In this document: positions 1 through 6,583 of the stretch, in pieces
Position numbering within the stretch: position 1 is the stretch's first letter
Layout: each line of letters begins with the position of its first letter
Assembly (NCBI GenBank): GCA_017885385.1
Contig: JAFNGF010000121.1
Span: forward strand, 1-14,043
Source: Planctomycetota bacterium
Lineage (GTDB): Bacteria; Planctomycetota; Phycisphaerae; Sedimentisphaerales; Anaerobacaceae
DNA length: 14,043 nt
Direction of reading: 5' to 3'
Translations under genes and position numbers: made by a program
Notes under the pieces: model-generated
Databases searched by the model: none
What the model saw: only the letters and a program-made list of their open reading frames with translations
What the model was told of the DNA's origin: nothing

Positions 1-1
1 T

Positions 2-676
2 GGGCAGTTCTCCGAGTAAATAACCCTGGTTTCGAAAGGTATGAATCAGTTCGCCTTTTGACCCCGAACCAAGTTTCCTTCGTAAGGAGCAGATATATAC
101 CTCCACGACGTTCGAGAAGTTGTCTGAACCGAAATCATACAGATGTTCTACGATGTCAGCTTTGGAAACTACCTCTCCGGCTCGCATTGCGAGGTACTCC
201 AAAAGGCGGTATTCCATTGCAGATAGCCGCACGGACCTGCCGCGGACCGTTACCTGATGCTTGGCAGTGTTTATGCTCACATCTGCGATTCGTATTATGG
301 GAGCAGGCCGGCCATACGAACGGCGCACCAACGCTTTACAACGGGCAATTAGCTCCCTCATATCAAATGGTTTGACCATATAATCATCGCTACCCGTTTC
401 AAGCCCTTGAACGACATCACTGGTAGTATCACGGGCCGTCAAGATTAGTACTGGAACAGCCATGTCATTTTTTCTAAGGTCTTGGAGAATCTCAAAACCG
501 CTGATTTTGGGAAGTCCCAAGTCAAGGATAATCAGATCATAGGGATTTGTCATAGCCATATGCCGACCATCTTCGCCATCGGGGGAAATGTCAACAGCCC
601 AGGAGTATTCCTCGTCCAGCACTCTGGCTATGTTACGAGCTAATTTGATCTCATCCTCAATGATAAGCACACGCAT
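2..676 (-). CDS. OmpR/PhoB-family response regulator, 3' end outside window
   Basis: Reading the minus strand from the ATG at 674-676 gives 225 residues with no stop before the window edge, so the C-terminus is missing, probably by only a few residues since the family is usually 220-240 aa. Residues 1-120 form a receiver domain. They include the acidic pair E7/D8, the phosphoacceptor D52 in LIILDLGLP, T80 in LTARD and K102 in VKPFD. Residues 130-225 form a winged-helix DNA-binding domain ending HTFRNQGYLLGEL. The protein should be phosphorylated by a cognate histidine kinase and act as a transcription factor. The kinase would be expected further left, off the window. No strong Shine-Dalgarno is visible before the ATG, but no in-frame alternative start is better. 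The gene is divergent from the dehydrogenase-like gene at 963. Family is certain; target genes are unknown. Confidence 0.93.
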   Translation of the reverse strand, partial: MRVLIIEDEIKLARNIARVLDEEYSWAVDISPDGEDGRHMAMTNPYDLIILDLGLPKISGFEILQDLRKNDMAVPVLILTARDTTSDVVQGLETGSDDYMVKPFDMRELIARCKALVRRSYGRPAPIIRIADVSINTAKHQVTVRGRSVRLSAMEYRLLEYLAMRAGEVVSKADIVEHLYDFGSDNFSNVVEVYICSLRRKLGSGSKGELIHTFRNQGYLLGELP

Positions 677-950
677 GGCCGTATAGTGCGCACCTTCTAA
701 TCACCATATTTTCTGTTTTTTCCCGTAATTCCAGCCACTCTATTGTACTGGATGCTACCACCGCGTGAAATAGTTTTTTCATAAACCATGATTTCTTGCT
801 CAAGTCTTCAGCTTATTTTAAGGAACGATCTGTAGCATATTGGCTATCGGCGCCGGGCTTTGACGATGATTGTTGTGGTGCAGTCCGAATTATTGTAAAG
901 TATAGTCTCGTGACGATTAAGGTGTTAAATTTGCGGGTAATGATAATCTG
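677..950. other. Divergent intergenic region
   Basis: This space of under 300 bases separates the response regulator (minus) from the dehydrogenase-like gene (plus), so promoters for both should lie here. A TATAGT hexamer at 901-906 is a possible -10 for the plus gene, but I see no well-spaced -35 for it. No convincing coding sequence is present. Confidence 0.4.
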
Positions 951-954
951 GAGG
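951..954 (+). promoter_or_regulatory. Shine-Dalgarno for the dehydrogenase-like gene
   Basis: GGAG lies eight bases before the ATG at 963 and supports this start. Confidence 0.7.
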
Positions 955-962
955 TATCCAAA

Positions 963-1778
963 ATGTCTTTGCGATTTGCGATCGTTGGCTTCGGAGCTGT
1001 AGGCAAATCGATGAAATCGTTGTTACCTGATGCCGTGGTTTATGACACTGCGCCTGGCATGCCGCACGATAAGCAAGAGGTCAACCAGTGCGACATCACA
1101 TTTGTTTGTGTTCCCACGCCCGCTGCTTCGGATGGATCGTGTGATATTTCTATTGTTGAGGATTCCGTAGAATGGATTGAAACCTCAATCATTGTCATAA
1201 GGTCTACAGTTCCGCCGGGTACCTGCAAAAGGCTTGGTAGGAACTACAATAAGCGAATCGTGTTTAATCCGGAGTATCTGGGCGAGACACCGTGGCACCC
1301 TTACAGGGATGCAAAAAACATTCCTTTTACGATACTGGGCGGACCAAAAAAAGATACAGCAGAAGTGGCAGAGGTTTATGGCCAGATATACGGACCATCA
1401 GTTAGAATATACTTTACAGATTCAACTACCGCCGAATTAGCCAAATACATGAGCAACTGCTTTTTTGCGACCAAGGTGGTTTTCTGTAACGAGCTCTATC
1501 GCATAGCCAAGGCGTTTGGGGTCGAATACCATGAGCTGCGTGAGATATGGCTTGCCGACCCAAGAATATCCAGGGATCATACGCTTGTGTTTCCCAGCAG
1601 TCCCGGATTCGCCGGGAAATGCCTGCCCAAAGATCTTTCAGCGTTAATTTTTGCTGCAGAAAAGGCCGGCCATAGGTCAGACTTTTTGAGAATGGTCAAG
1701 CGCCTTAACGGGCAGTTTCAAGGCGGAGACTCTTCCACGTTTGTGCAAGAAGCTCGTTATCAAATCGCGGATGTGTAA
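963..1778 (+). CDS. Short UDP-glucose/GDP-mannose dehydrogenase-like protein
   Basis: The 271-aa product resembles NAD-dependent nucleotide-sugar dehydrogenases, which oxidise the C6 hydroxyl of UDP-glucose or related sugars to a carboxylate for polysaccharide synthesis. Visible features are the N-terminal Rossmann motif GFGAVG (residues 9-14), D28 as likely ribose-binding acid, VCVPTP (48-53), STVPPGT (81-87) and the central helix with K161 and N165. The catalytic-cysteine motif GFAGKCLPKD has C220 and K223/D224. Canonical enzymes are about 390-450 aa. Here the chain ends about 50 residues after the catalytic cysteine, so most of the C-terminal UDP-binding domain is absent. I found no continuation in other frames downstream. 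Start is supported by GGAG at 951-954. It may be a genuine short subfamily or a truncated enzyme; substrate is not determined. Confidence 0.85.
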   Translation: MSLRFAIVGFGAVGKSMKSLLPDAVVYDTAPGMPHDKQEVNQCDITFVCVPTPAASDGSCDISIVEDSVEWIETSIIVIRSTVPPGTCKRLGRNYNKRIVFNPEYLGETPWHPYRDAKNIPFTILGGPKKDTAEVAEVYGQIYGPSVRIYFTDSTTAELAKYMSNCFFATKVVFCNELYRIAKAFGVEYHELREIWLADPRISRDHTLVFPSSPGFAGKCLPKDLSALIFAAEKAGHRSDFLRMVKRLNGQFQGGDSSTFVQEARYQIADV

Positions 1779-1809
1779 CTCGTAAAGGTGGAAGAAGGCA
1801 AACACTTGT

Positions 1810-1877
1810 TCCGAGCGAAGCCGAGGAATCTGCCTGCGACGGGAGCAGACCCCTCGACCGGGCTCGGCGCAGGGGTC
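1810..1877. repeat. Palindromic intergenic repeat units
   Basis: CCGAGCGAAGCCGAGGAA (from 1811) and CCCTCGACCGGGCTCGG (from 1851) resemble the CCTTCGACTGAGCTCAGGG-type palindromic unit at 2041 in this window. The second unit sits inside a 7-bp inverted repeat, GACCCCT (1848-1854) with AGGGGTC (1871-1877). There is no T tract after it, so it is not a clear terminator for the upstream gene. Confidence 0.5.
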
Positions 1878-2039
1878 AGACAATTCGAATTAGGTAGTTT
1901 TACGCTGCCTGAACGCACACAACTATTATAAGGCCGTACAATATCGATCTAAACTCATAGGTTCTTGATGTACAACAGGTATCCACAGCACTAGACCGCG
2001 GAAGTCACTTTCGCCCCATACCAACGTAAAGAGAGAGGA

Positions 2040-2059
2040 CCCTTCGACTGAGCTCAGGG
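2040..2059. repeat. Palindromic repeat unit with TGAGCTCA core
   Basis: CCCTTCGACTGAGCTCAGGG contains the perfect 8-bp palindrome TGAGCTCA (2049-2056) and matches the unit at 1851 at most positions. It appears to belong to a dispersed intergenic repeat class. Confidence 0.5.
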
Positions 2060-2430
2060 TAAACTCCGTGGCCGATAAAAAGAGAAAAAGAGGGTGCAAA
2101 GTGAAAGGGTCGAGTAACAAAAAAAGACCGAAGGGGTCCAGTCTCCCAACCCATAATGGCCTGGATGCTCACGCGTGGGCGACGAAGATGGAAATGAGAC
2201 GCCTTGTTGGGGGTAAACCTGACCTAAAACTAAAAGAAACGGATTAGTACACATCCACGACCTGATTTGAAATTTGCTTACGACGTTTTTGCTATTCCCC
2301 CAAATACTACTACTTACGCCATAAGAGGTCTAAAGTGCTTTACCTCCCCCCAGAGGTTGTTCCGCTTGCCGTGGAAATTTGCCCTGCGGTCGGGTGACAG
2401 CCGCACCGGTATTGGATAACTTCATTCCTT

Positions 2431-2458
2431 GGAGGAGCAGAAAATGTCGTTAGTGTAA
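2431..2458 (+). other. Strong SD followed by a four-codon ORF
   Basis: GGAGGAG at 2431-2437 precedes ATG at 2444-2446 with good spacing, but the frame is only ATG TCG TTA GTG and then TAA. It may be the remnant of a truncated gene start, a minimal leader ORF, or chance. Confidence 0.3.
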
Positions 2459-2532
2459 CAACGAGAATTGTGGAGAGGGGCCTGGTTTTCTTCACACGGT
2501 CTTGCTCGCCTTAAACGGTATCGCGTGGCAAA

Positions 2533-2595
2533 CAGAAAAAGACCTGGGTTTATCTCCAGGGGTTAATAGCGGGGGATGGCTTCGAACATCCGACC
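2533..2595 (-). repeat. Degenerate tRNA-fMet 3'-end plus terminator copy (copy B)
   Basis: Aligned by hand with 6971-7035, about four in five positions match. The match covers the U-tract, the CCTGG/CCAGG terminator stem, the acceptor 3' strand (TAGCGGGGG on the plus strand) and part of the T arm with TTCGAA. No D arm, anticodon arm or 5' acceptor strand is recognisable beyond it, so it is not a functional tRNA. The altered T stem still pairs (GGATG with CATCC), now with an 8-nt loop. Orientation is the same as the intact tRNA. It may be an attachment-site remnant or a tRNA pseudogene. Confidence 0.65.
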
Positions 2596-2682
2596 ACCTC
2601 GTTTTATACCCTCTGAAAACAGGGTTCATAGCGCGGTAGTCGGAGGTTCATAACGGGCAAAATCGAGCATATAAAAAAAGAG

Positions 2683-2709
2683 ATAACTCCTTTGTTAGCA
2701 AGAAGTTAT
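2683..2709 (-). terminator. Weak terminator-like hairpin, T-rich on the minus strand
   Basis: ATAACT (2683-2688) pairs with AGTTAT (2704-2709). On the minus strand this is followed within a few bases by seven Ts (2673-2679). The stem is only 6 AT-rich pairs with a 15-nt loop, so it is a weak candidate for ending transcription from the MBL-fold gene about 300 bases upstream. Confidence 0.25.
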
Positions 2710-2770
2710 ACGTATTATGAAAAAATCTCGCGCGCATGTTAAAATGGGGTGGCGCGAAACCGGCTAATCT

Positions 2771-2801
2771 GGCATACTCCTGTAAAAAAAGGAGAAATGC
2801 C
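2771..2801 (+). promoter_or_regulatory. Hairpin enclosing a Shine-Dalgarno
   Basis: GGCAT (2771-2775) and CTCC (2777-2780) pair with GGAG (2791-2794) and ATGCC (2797-2801), giving nine pairs with a small internal loop. The GGAG arm is the Shine-Dalgarno of a 17-codon ORF beginning at 2804, so folding would hide it. Confidence 0.35.
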
Positions 2802-2803
2802 AA

Positions 2804-2857
2804 ATGAATGTCAAGCCGCACGGCCCCAAAGACCGTCTGCCGACCTTGCCCTTGTAA
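2804..2857 (+). CDS. Possible 17-aa mini-ORF (leader peptide or gene remnant)
   Basis: ATG at 2804 follows AAAGGAG with 9-nt spacing and encodes MNVKPHGPKDRLPTLPL before TAA. The frame is too short for homology judgement and I do not recognise it. No downstream plus-strand gene follows that it could lead, because the next gene is the minus-strand MBL-fold gene. It could be the N-terminus of a destroyed gene or chance. Confidence 0.2.
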   Translation: MNVKPHGPKDRLPTLPL

Positions 2858-2875
2858 ACCAGCCTGCCCCGATCC

Positions 2876-2899
2876 CTCTCGCCCAGGATAGAGCGAGAG
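2876..2899. repeat. 7-bp inverted repeat
   Basis: CTCTCGC (2876-2882) and GCGAGAG (2893-2899) form a perfect 7-bp stem with a 10-nt loop. A further CTCTCGC occurs at 2909. It lies just downstream of the MBL-fold gene's stop. There is no adjacent T tract. Confidence 0.4.
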
Positions 2900-2994
2900 C
2901 CCCTGATTCTCTCGCCAACAGGCGAATTGGCATTAGAGGCGCAAGATGGACAAACAAAGAGTCCTTAATGGCGGAACTCGCTCGCGGGATTGTA

Positions 2995-4086
2995 TCAGTG
3001 CTGTACGTTCTGTGGTTGCGGCTGCGGCTGCTCCTCACTGAGGATGCGCCAGAGGTTTTTCACGTTGCGTTCTTGCATGCCGTAGCCCCAGTGACCGGGC
3101 GGCGGATCGCGGAAGGCGGGGAATTTCGTCCGTACGGCCAGTCTCGCTAATGTCTGTTCCAGGGTCAGGCCCTGCTGCCGGGCCGCCTGGACTTCCGTGA
3201 GCATTCTCTGGTAGTAGTCCCGGATGGGGGGTAGATCGCTGCGCTGCAGAGGTGCACTATGTGACGGGATTACGTGGTCGATCTTTACGCAGTTGCCGAG
3301 GAGGCTGTCCAGCACGGCGAGGAAGCGATGCACGTCCTGCAATTGCGACTGTTCGCCGATCTCGGGCAGTTGGCCGCGTTGATAGGCGATGGCGCCGGTG
3401 ACCAGCACTCTCTCCTGCGGAATGTAAACGAGAGTGTCGCACAGGCTGTGGCCCTTGCCGAAGAAGATCAGTTCCAGCGTGAGGTCGCCCAAATCCAGCG
3501 TGTGTCTGTCGGCAAACATGAGCGACGGCTTGACGACTTCGTAGCCCTCTTCCAGGTCCTTCACAAACAGCTCGTAGAATGTGATGTCGCTGCGGATCAG
3601 CCTGGTGTACATGCGGTTTCCCGCAGACTGAGGCAGGGCGGCCCGCAGGTTGCGAAGGATCGAGGCCACATGGTCCAGCTCTCGGCGTTTCCAGTCCGGC
3701 TCCGTCTGTCTGCGAATCAGCCACTGCATGTCCTCGGGCAGGTTATTGTGTCCGACGATCACCGCGCCTTTGAACAGGCAGTTGCCGCTACAATGGTTGT
3801 CATGGGCGTGCGTATTGATGACGTATGCCCAGTCGCGGCGGTGAAACGCCTGCTCGATTTTCTCCTTGATCGGGGCCATGACCCCCGGCGAGACCTCCGT
3901 ATCGATGATCACCAGGCCCTTCTGCGATTGGATCGCCGTGAGATTGCATCGCCGGTCGATCCCCGGCCAGTAGGCCAGGACCACGCGCGGGGAGAGCCGC
4001 TCGATGCGGATATACTCCCCGGGGCCGAGTTGCGGGCCCACCACGAACAAGTGCATCAGCAGACCAAGATGAATCGCCGTAGTCAT
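2995..4086 (-). CDS. Exported metallo-beta-lactamase-fold protein with altered metal ligands
   Basis: I place the start at the ATG at 4084-4086, because GGAG at 4094-4097 is well spaced. The longer frame opening at 4149 has no ribosome-binding site. The 363-aa product starts with a hydrophobic segment (AIHLGLLMHLFVVG) like a signal peptide, so it is probably exported. The MBL fold shows THAHDNHCSGN (H93, H95, H98), GKGHSLCD (H213) and IPSHSAPL (H276). Most active members have HxHxDH and a later Asp in a TGD motif. Here these are N97 and A232 (LVTGA). The histidines are kept but both metal-bridging or ligand aspartates are lost, so activity is doubtful or unusual. The C-terminus ends in QP repeats. 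It is monocistronic and flanked by tRNA-derived repeats. No substrate can be assigned. Confidence 0.85.
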   Translation of the reverse strand: MTTAIHLGLLMHLFVVGPQLGPGEYIRIERLSPRVVLAYWPGIDRRCNLTAIQSQKGLVIIDTEVSPGVMAPIKEKIEQAFHRRDWAYVINTHAHDNHCSGNCLFKGAVIVGHNNLPEDMQWLIRRQTEPDWKRRELDHVASILRNLRAALPQSAGNRMYTRLIRSDITFYELFVKDLEEGYEVVKPSLMFADRHTLDLGDLTLELIFFGKGHSLCDTLVYIPQERVLVTGAIAYQRGQLPEIGEQSQLQDVHRFLAVLDSLLGNCVKIDHVIPSHSAPLQRSDLPPIRDYYQRMLTEVQAARQQGLTLEQTLARLAVRTKFPAFRDPPPGHWGYGMQERNVKNLWRILSEEQPQPQPQNVQH

Positions 4087-4093
4087 CTCTGCG

Positions 4094-4097
4094 CTCC
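4094..4097 (-). promoter_or_regulatory. Shine-Dalgarno that decides the MBL-fold start
   Basis: On the minus strand GGAG precedes the ATG at 4086 by seven bases. No comparable site precedes the upstream in-frame ATGs at 4149, 4134 and 4119. Confidence 0.65.
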
Positions 4098-4100
4098 AGC

Positions 4101-4335
4101 GGCATCCGGCACCGTGCATCACGATGATGCGCATAATATCAGCTAACATTCGGCTGAAGAAGGACTGGCAAATCCGCTGCGCTCCTTTGTCAGCCTCTTA
4201 GCCATAGCGTTAGAGGGCAGCCTGGCGTACGATCCCGGCTGCCTCAACACTCATTTCGGTCCCCACGACGGAAAGAATCATACCCCCATGCAGCCCCTCA
4301 TGAAACTATGATTTCTCACCCGCATGGAAATGGCT
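4101..4335. other. Intergenic region upstream of the MBL-fold gene
   Basis: The promoter of the MBL-fold gene should lie in this stretch, but I cannot point to convincing -35 and -10 elements. I see no recognisable coding sequence or RNA gene. Confidence 0.35.
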
Positions 4336-4400
4336 GCAAAAGGGGTCTAGATTTTGTCTCCAGGGGCTAATAGCGGGGGATGGTTTCATACCTGCGACCT
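4336..4400 (-). repeat. Degenerate tRNA-fMet 3'-end copy (copy C)
   Basis: The block 4357-4400 matches 6993-7036 of the intact tRNA and terminator at about 36 of 44 positions by hand count. It includes TAGCGGGGG (acceptor 3' strand) and CCTGCGACCT (T-stem side). Over 32 bases it differs from copy B by only two bases, so B and C share changes absent from the real tRNA. The terminator stem and U-tract part (4336-4356) is more decayed than in copy B. No complete tRNA can be folded. Confidence 0.6.
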
Positions 4401-4428
4401 TGGCTTGAAGGGCAAGAGAAGTGCCTTG

Positions 4429-4441
4429 GGGTGGACCACCC
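4429..4441. repeat. Perfect 6-bp palindrome with one-base centre
   Basis: GGGTGG and CCACCC flank a single A. It lies between copy C and the peptidase gene, with no clear role. Confidence 0.35.
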
Positions 4442-4498
4442 TGACGTTGCTATGATGCCGTAGGCACAATAATTAGTTCTCCCAAATCTCCACTCGTA

Positions 4499-4522
4499 CA
4501 ACCTTGACTTCTAAAGTCGTTG
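4499..4522. terminator. Hairpin downstream of the peptidase gene
   Basis: GACTT (4506-4510) pairs with AAGTC (4514-4518), extended by CAAC (4499-4502) with GTTG (4519-4522) across a 3-base bulge. It is about 40 bases past the peptidase stop. There is no T tract, so termination is only a possibility. Confidence 0.25.
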
Positions 4523-4558
4523 CAAGTCTATTGTGTGTAATACTATACTCTATTCCAC

Positions 4559-6277
4559 CTATTCCTGGGCGTACGCGCTACCCGAAAGACTAATTCTTAC
4601 ATACGGAGACTCTGGCGCGTTCGTTTGCAACAGGATAATCATCGAATACCTGCCTACAGGTCCATCCGACCTCGGATAGAAGACAAATGGGACTATCTTA
4701 GAGCTGCCGGCGGGAACCTCGAAATCCCTGAACAGAGATCCCGTGTCCGGATGTTCATAGTAGAACATATCCCAGTATCCAGGATTGACCATCTCACCAT
4801 CGACCGAGAATCGTCCCTTCTTGAAGCTTACCTTCAACTCGCTACTTCCGGCGTTATTGAAAACGATGGCTCTGCGAGGTTTTGTCCCGCTTGCGACACT
4901 GCCAAAATCTAGGTGTGACGTGTCCAAGTCTAACCTGGGCACATCCCCGGTCGGTTTTGGCCTGAGTGTCAGCGTCGGGTCGCCGAATAGATGAGTCGGC
5001 AGCGACGATAGATCATTCTTGTACATCTGGCCAAATGTCACCCCCAGCCCCAACGGGATGTAGTCTTTGAGAAACTCGACCGACGTGGCGCCGACGCCCA
5101 TCGCCACCGTGCTATTGGCCATAACCACTAAGCTGCCGCCGCTGAAAAGGTGCCAGCCCGCCAGGTAATAGTCGCTGGTGAAATCGCCATTGGAACAGGA
5201 TGCCATAACAGTGAACAGCGTTTTGGGCTGTGCACGTATCACCTCACTGGGGTAAACGCTGGTTGAGCCGCCCAGCCACTGACTCGTCGCGCTGCCGTGA
5301 ATGTTCACGAAGACAAATTCATAATCCCGCGACAGTTCCGTAAGGTAGGCCTGCTTCTGCGCCTCCAGATCGCCGTCATAAATGGAATTCACATCTTCGT
5401 CCGACTCGTAAAGACCCGTATAATCGTCAATCTGCCCGACGAGATGGTCGTAGTCCGTTTTGCTCATTCCGTTCTGGTTGATGGCGATAGAGCCGAAATA
5501 CAGCATCCGTCTGCGGTACGTGAGCTTACCCGTTCTGTATCGGTGATTGCTGTCAAGATACTGCTTCAAAAGCATTATGCCTTCCCCTCCGCTCACCGGG
5601 GGTTTTATCCTTCCGATCCAGATGTCCCTCATCGTGACATCCGTTTCCAGACTGTAATACTCCTGCTCGAACTTGCCGTCACCGTCCGAATCGACGAACT
5701 TATCGCTTAAGTCCTGATAGTACCAGTCGGTAGGCGTCTCGCCCGCATCGCGAAACTCAAAATAGGCTGTCGGAATGTCTCCTATGAGAATCGCCCCCAT
5801 CAAACCGCTTCGAGCGTATCTTTCCGTGAGCAGATCCTTGACGTCGGCGGCGTCGCGCCATTCATTCGGACAAATGAACACATCGACGTCCAGGTCATTA
5901 GTAATGTCTGCTGCCAGCCTGTCGATTTCGCTCGCCGCGCCGGCGTACGTGCCCGAATCGACAATAATCGCAACAGACTTTTCTCTATCCGACCATCGCG
6001 AGGCAAAGATCGTAAAATCCAGGAAGTCCACAATACCATCGAAGCTGAGGTCCGCATCGCAGCCACCCGGCCGCCCGGTCCACAGCCAGTCACTGACCAA
6101 CCCGTCGAGGTCGAGGTAATCAAGCGGCGCTGTGCGATTATCGAAGCCAGTGTCGCTCTCGGCGTATCTGTTAGCGAGATCGCTCGTAGCATCTGCTGCG
6201 GTCTGCCCGGCGACGCTTGGCCAAACTGCCCAGCCCACCAACAGAGCCGAAGCTACCAGTGATCGTGTCATCTTCAT
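4559..6277 (-). CDS. Secreted C25/caspase-like cysteine peptidase with dockerin-like repeats
   Basis: The 572-aa product starts with a signal peptide (basic n-region MKMTR, hydrophobic core ASALLVGWAVW, probable cut near A23-G24). Residues 52-95 hold two dockerin-like repeats (LDYLDLDGLVSDWL and DADLSFDGIVDFLDFTIFA), which in planctomycetes often precede catalytic domains. Residues 100-440 resemble the gingipain-type C25 fold. They show ILIGDIPTAYFEF, a calcium-type loop DSDGDGKFEQE (196-206), a candidate catalytic H327 in NIHGSAT, C361 in MASCSNGDF and a closing FGDP motif. Residues 450-570 look like a beta-sandwich of the choice-of-anchor/ASH kind (LDFGSVASGTKPRRAIVFNN). GGAGG at 6287-6291 supports the start. 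It probably acts outside the cytoplasm on proteins; the target is unknown. Confidence 0.85.
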   Translation of the reverse strand: MKMTRSLVASALLVGWAVWPSVAGQTAADATSDLANRYAESDTGFDNRTAPLDYLDLDGLVSDWLWTGRPGGCDADLSFDGIVDFLDFTIFASRWSDREKSVAIIVDSGTYAGAASEIDRLAADITNDLDVDVFICPNEWRDAADVKDLLTERYARSGLMGAILIGDIPTAYFEFRDAGETPTDWYYQDLSDKFVDSDGDGKFEQEYYSLETDVTMRDIWIGRIKPPVSGGEGIMLLKQYLDSNHRYRTGKLTYRRRMLYFGSIAINQNGMSKTDYDHLVGQIDDYTGLYESDEDVNSIYDGDLEAQKQAYLTELSRDYEFVFVNIHGSATSQWLGGSTSVYPSEVIRAQPKTLFTVMASCSNGDFTSDYYLAGWHLFSGGSLVVMANSTVAMGVGATSVEFLKDYIPLGLGVTFGQMYKNDLSSLPTHLFGDPTLTLRPKPTGDVPRLDLDTSHLDFGSVASGTKPRRAIVFNNAGSSELKVSFKKGRFSVDGEMVNPGYWDMFYYEHPDTGSLFRDFEVPAGSSKIVPFVFYPRSDGPVGRYSMIILLQTNAPESPYVRISLSGSAYAQE

Positions 6278-6286
6278 CCTATCACC

Positions 6287-6291
6287 CCTCC
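6287..6291 (-). promoter_or_regulatory. Shine-Dalgarno for the peptidase gene
   Basis: On the minus strand GGAGG lies nine bases before the ATG at 6277, supporting that start. Confidence 0.65.
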
Positions 6292-6506
6292 AGCAGCGGC
6301 CGGTAGCAGGGTTCCCGTGTTTATGCGCGAGTGCTCAGTGGGGATATCCACCGCTGTCCCACCACGCCTTCCACCCACGCACGCTAAGTGAGGACAATAG
6401 TATTATACACTTTTAGAGTCGGATAATCAACTTGAAATCAAGGTGTTCACAGTTGAGAGCAGAAAATGAGACGTGTTGCGCTGGGGAAAAAACAGGCGAG
6501 TATCCC

Positions 6507-6530
6507 CGCGCGCACGCGCGTACACGTGTG
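6507..6530. other. 24-bp alternating pyrimidine-purine tract
   Basis: From CGCGCGCACGCG to ACACGTGTG every step alternates pyrimidine and purine without a break, the sequence type that favours left-handed Z-DNA under negative supercoiling. It is about 230 bases upstream of the peptidase start. Confidence 0.6.
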
Positions 6531-6554
6531 AAGAAATTCATTTTTCGCTCAAAA

Positions 6555-6583
6555 TCACGGTGACGGCCCACTACGCACCGTGA
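6555..6583. repeat. 8-bp inverted repeat, possible operator
   Basis: TCACGGTG (6555-6562) and CACCGTGA (6576-6583) are perfect inverted copies separated by 13 bases. The spacing suits either an RNA hairpin or a dimeric regulator site. It lies upstream of the peptidase gene, next to the alternating tract. Confidence 0.4.

Larger units (their letters stand above)
1779..2532. other. Long gene-free region with palindromic repeats
   Basis: I see no recognisable gene in this stretch. Open frames on both strands are short and show no family features. It holds related palindromic repeat units near 1811, 1851 and 2041, and a strong Shine-Dalgarno followed by a four-codon ORF at 2444. It looks like decayed or repeat-rich intergenic DNA between the dehydrogenase-like gene and the first tRNA-derived repeat. 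Confidence 0.5.

Noticed and set aside
2561..2660. A second complete tRNA at copy B
   Set aside because: Only the T arm and acceptor 3' strand match. An ACCCT/AGGGT hairpin lies nearby, but no D arm or matching 5' acceptor strand can be placed, and the spacing is wrong.
3274..4146. 290-codon plus-strand open frame
   Set aside because: It lies antisense to the MBL-fold gene, shows no family features, and is explained by the GC-rich codon use of the real gene.
4087..4149. Longer start (ATG at 4149) for the MBL-fold gene
   Set aside because: No Shine-Dalgarno precedes it, whereas GGAG is well placed before the ATG at 4086, where a signal-peptide-like segment begins.
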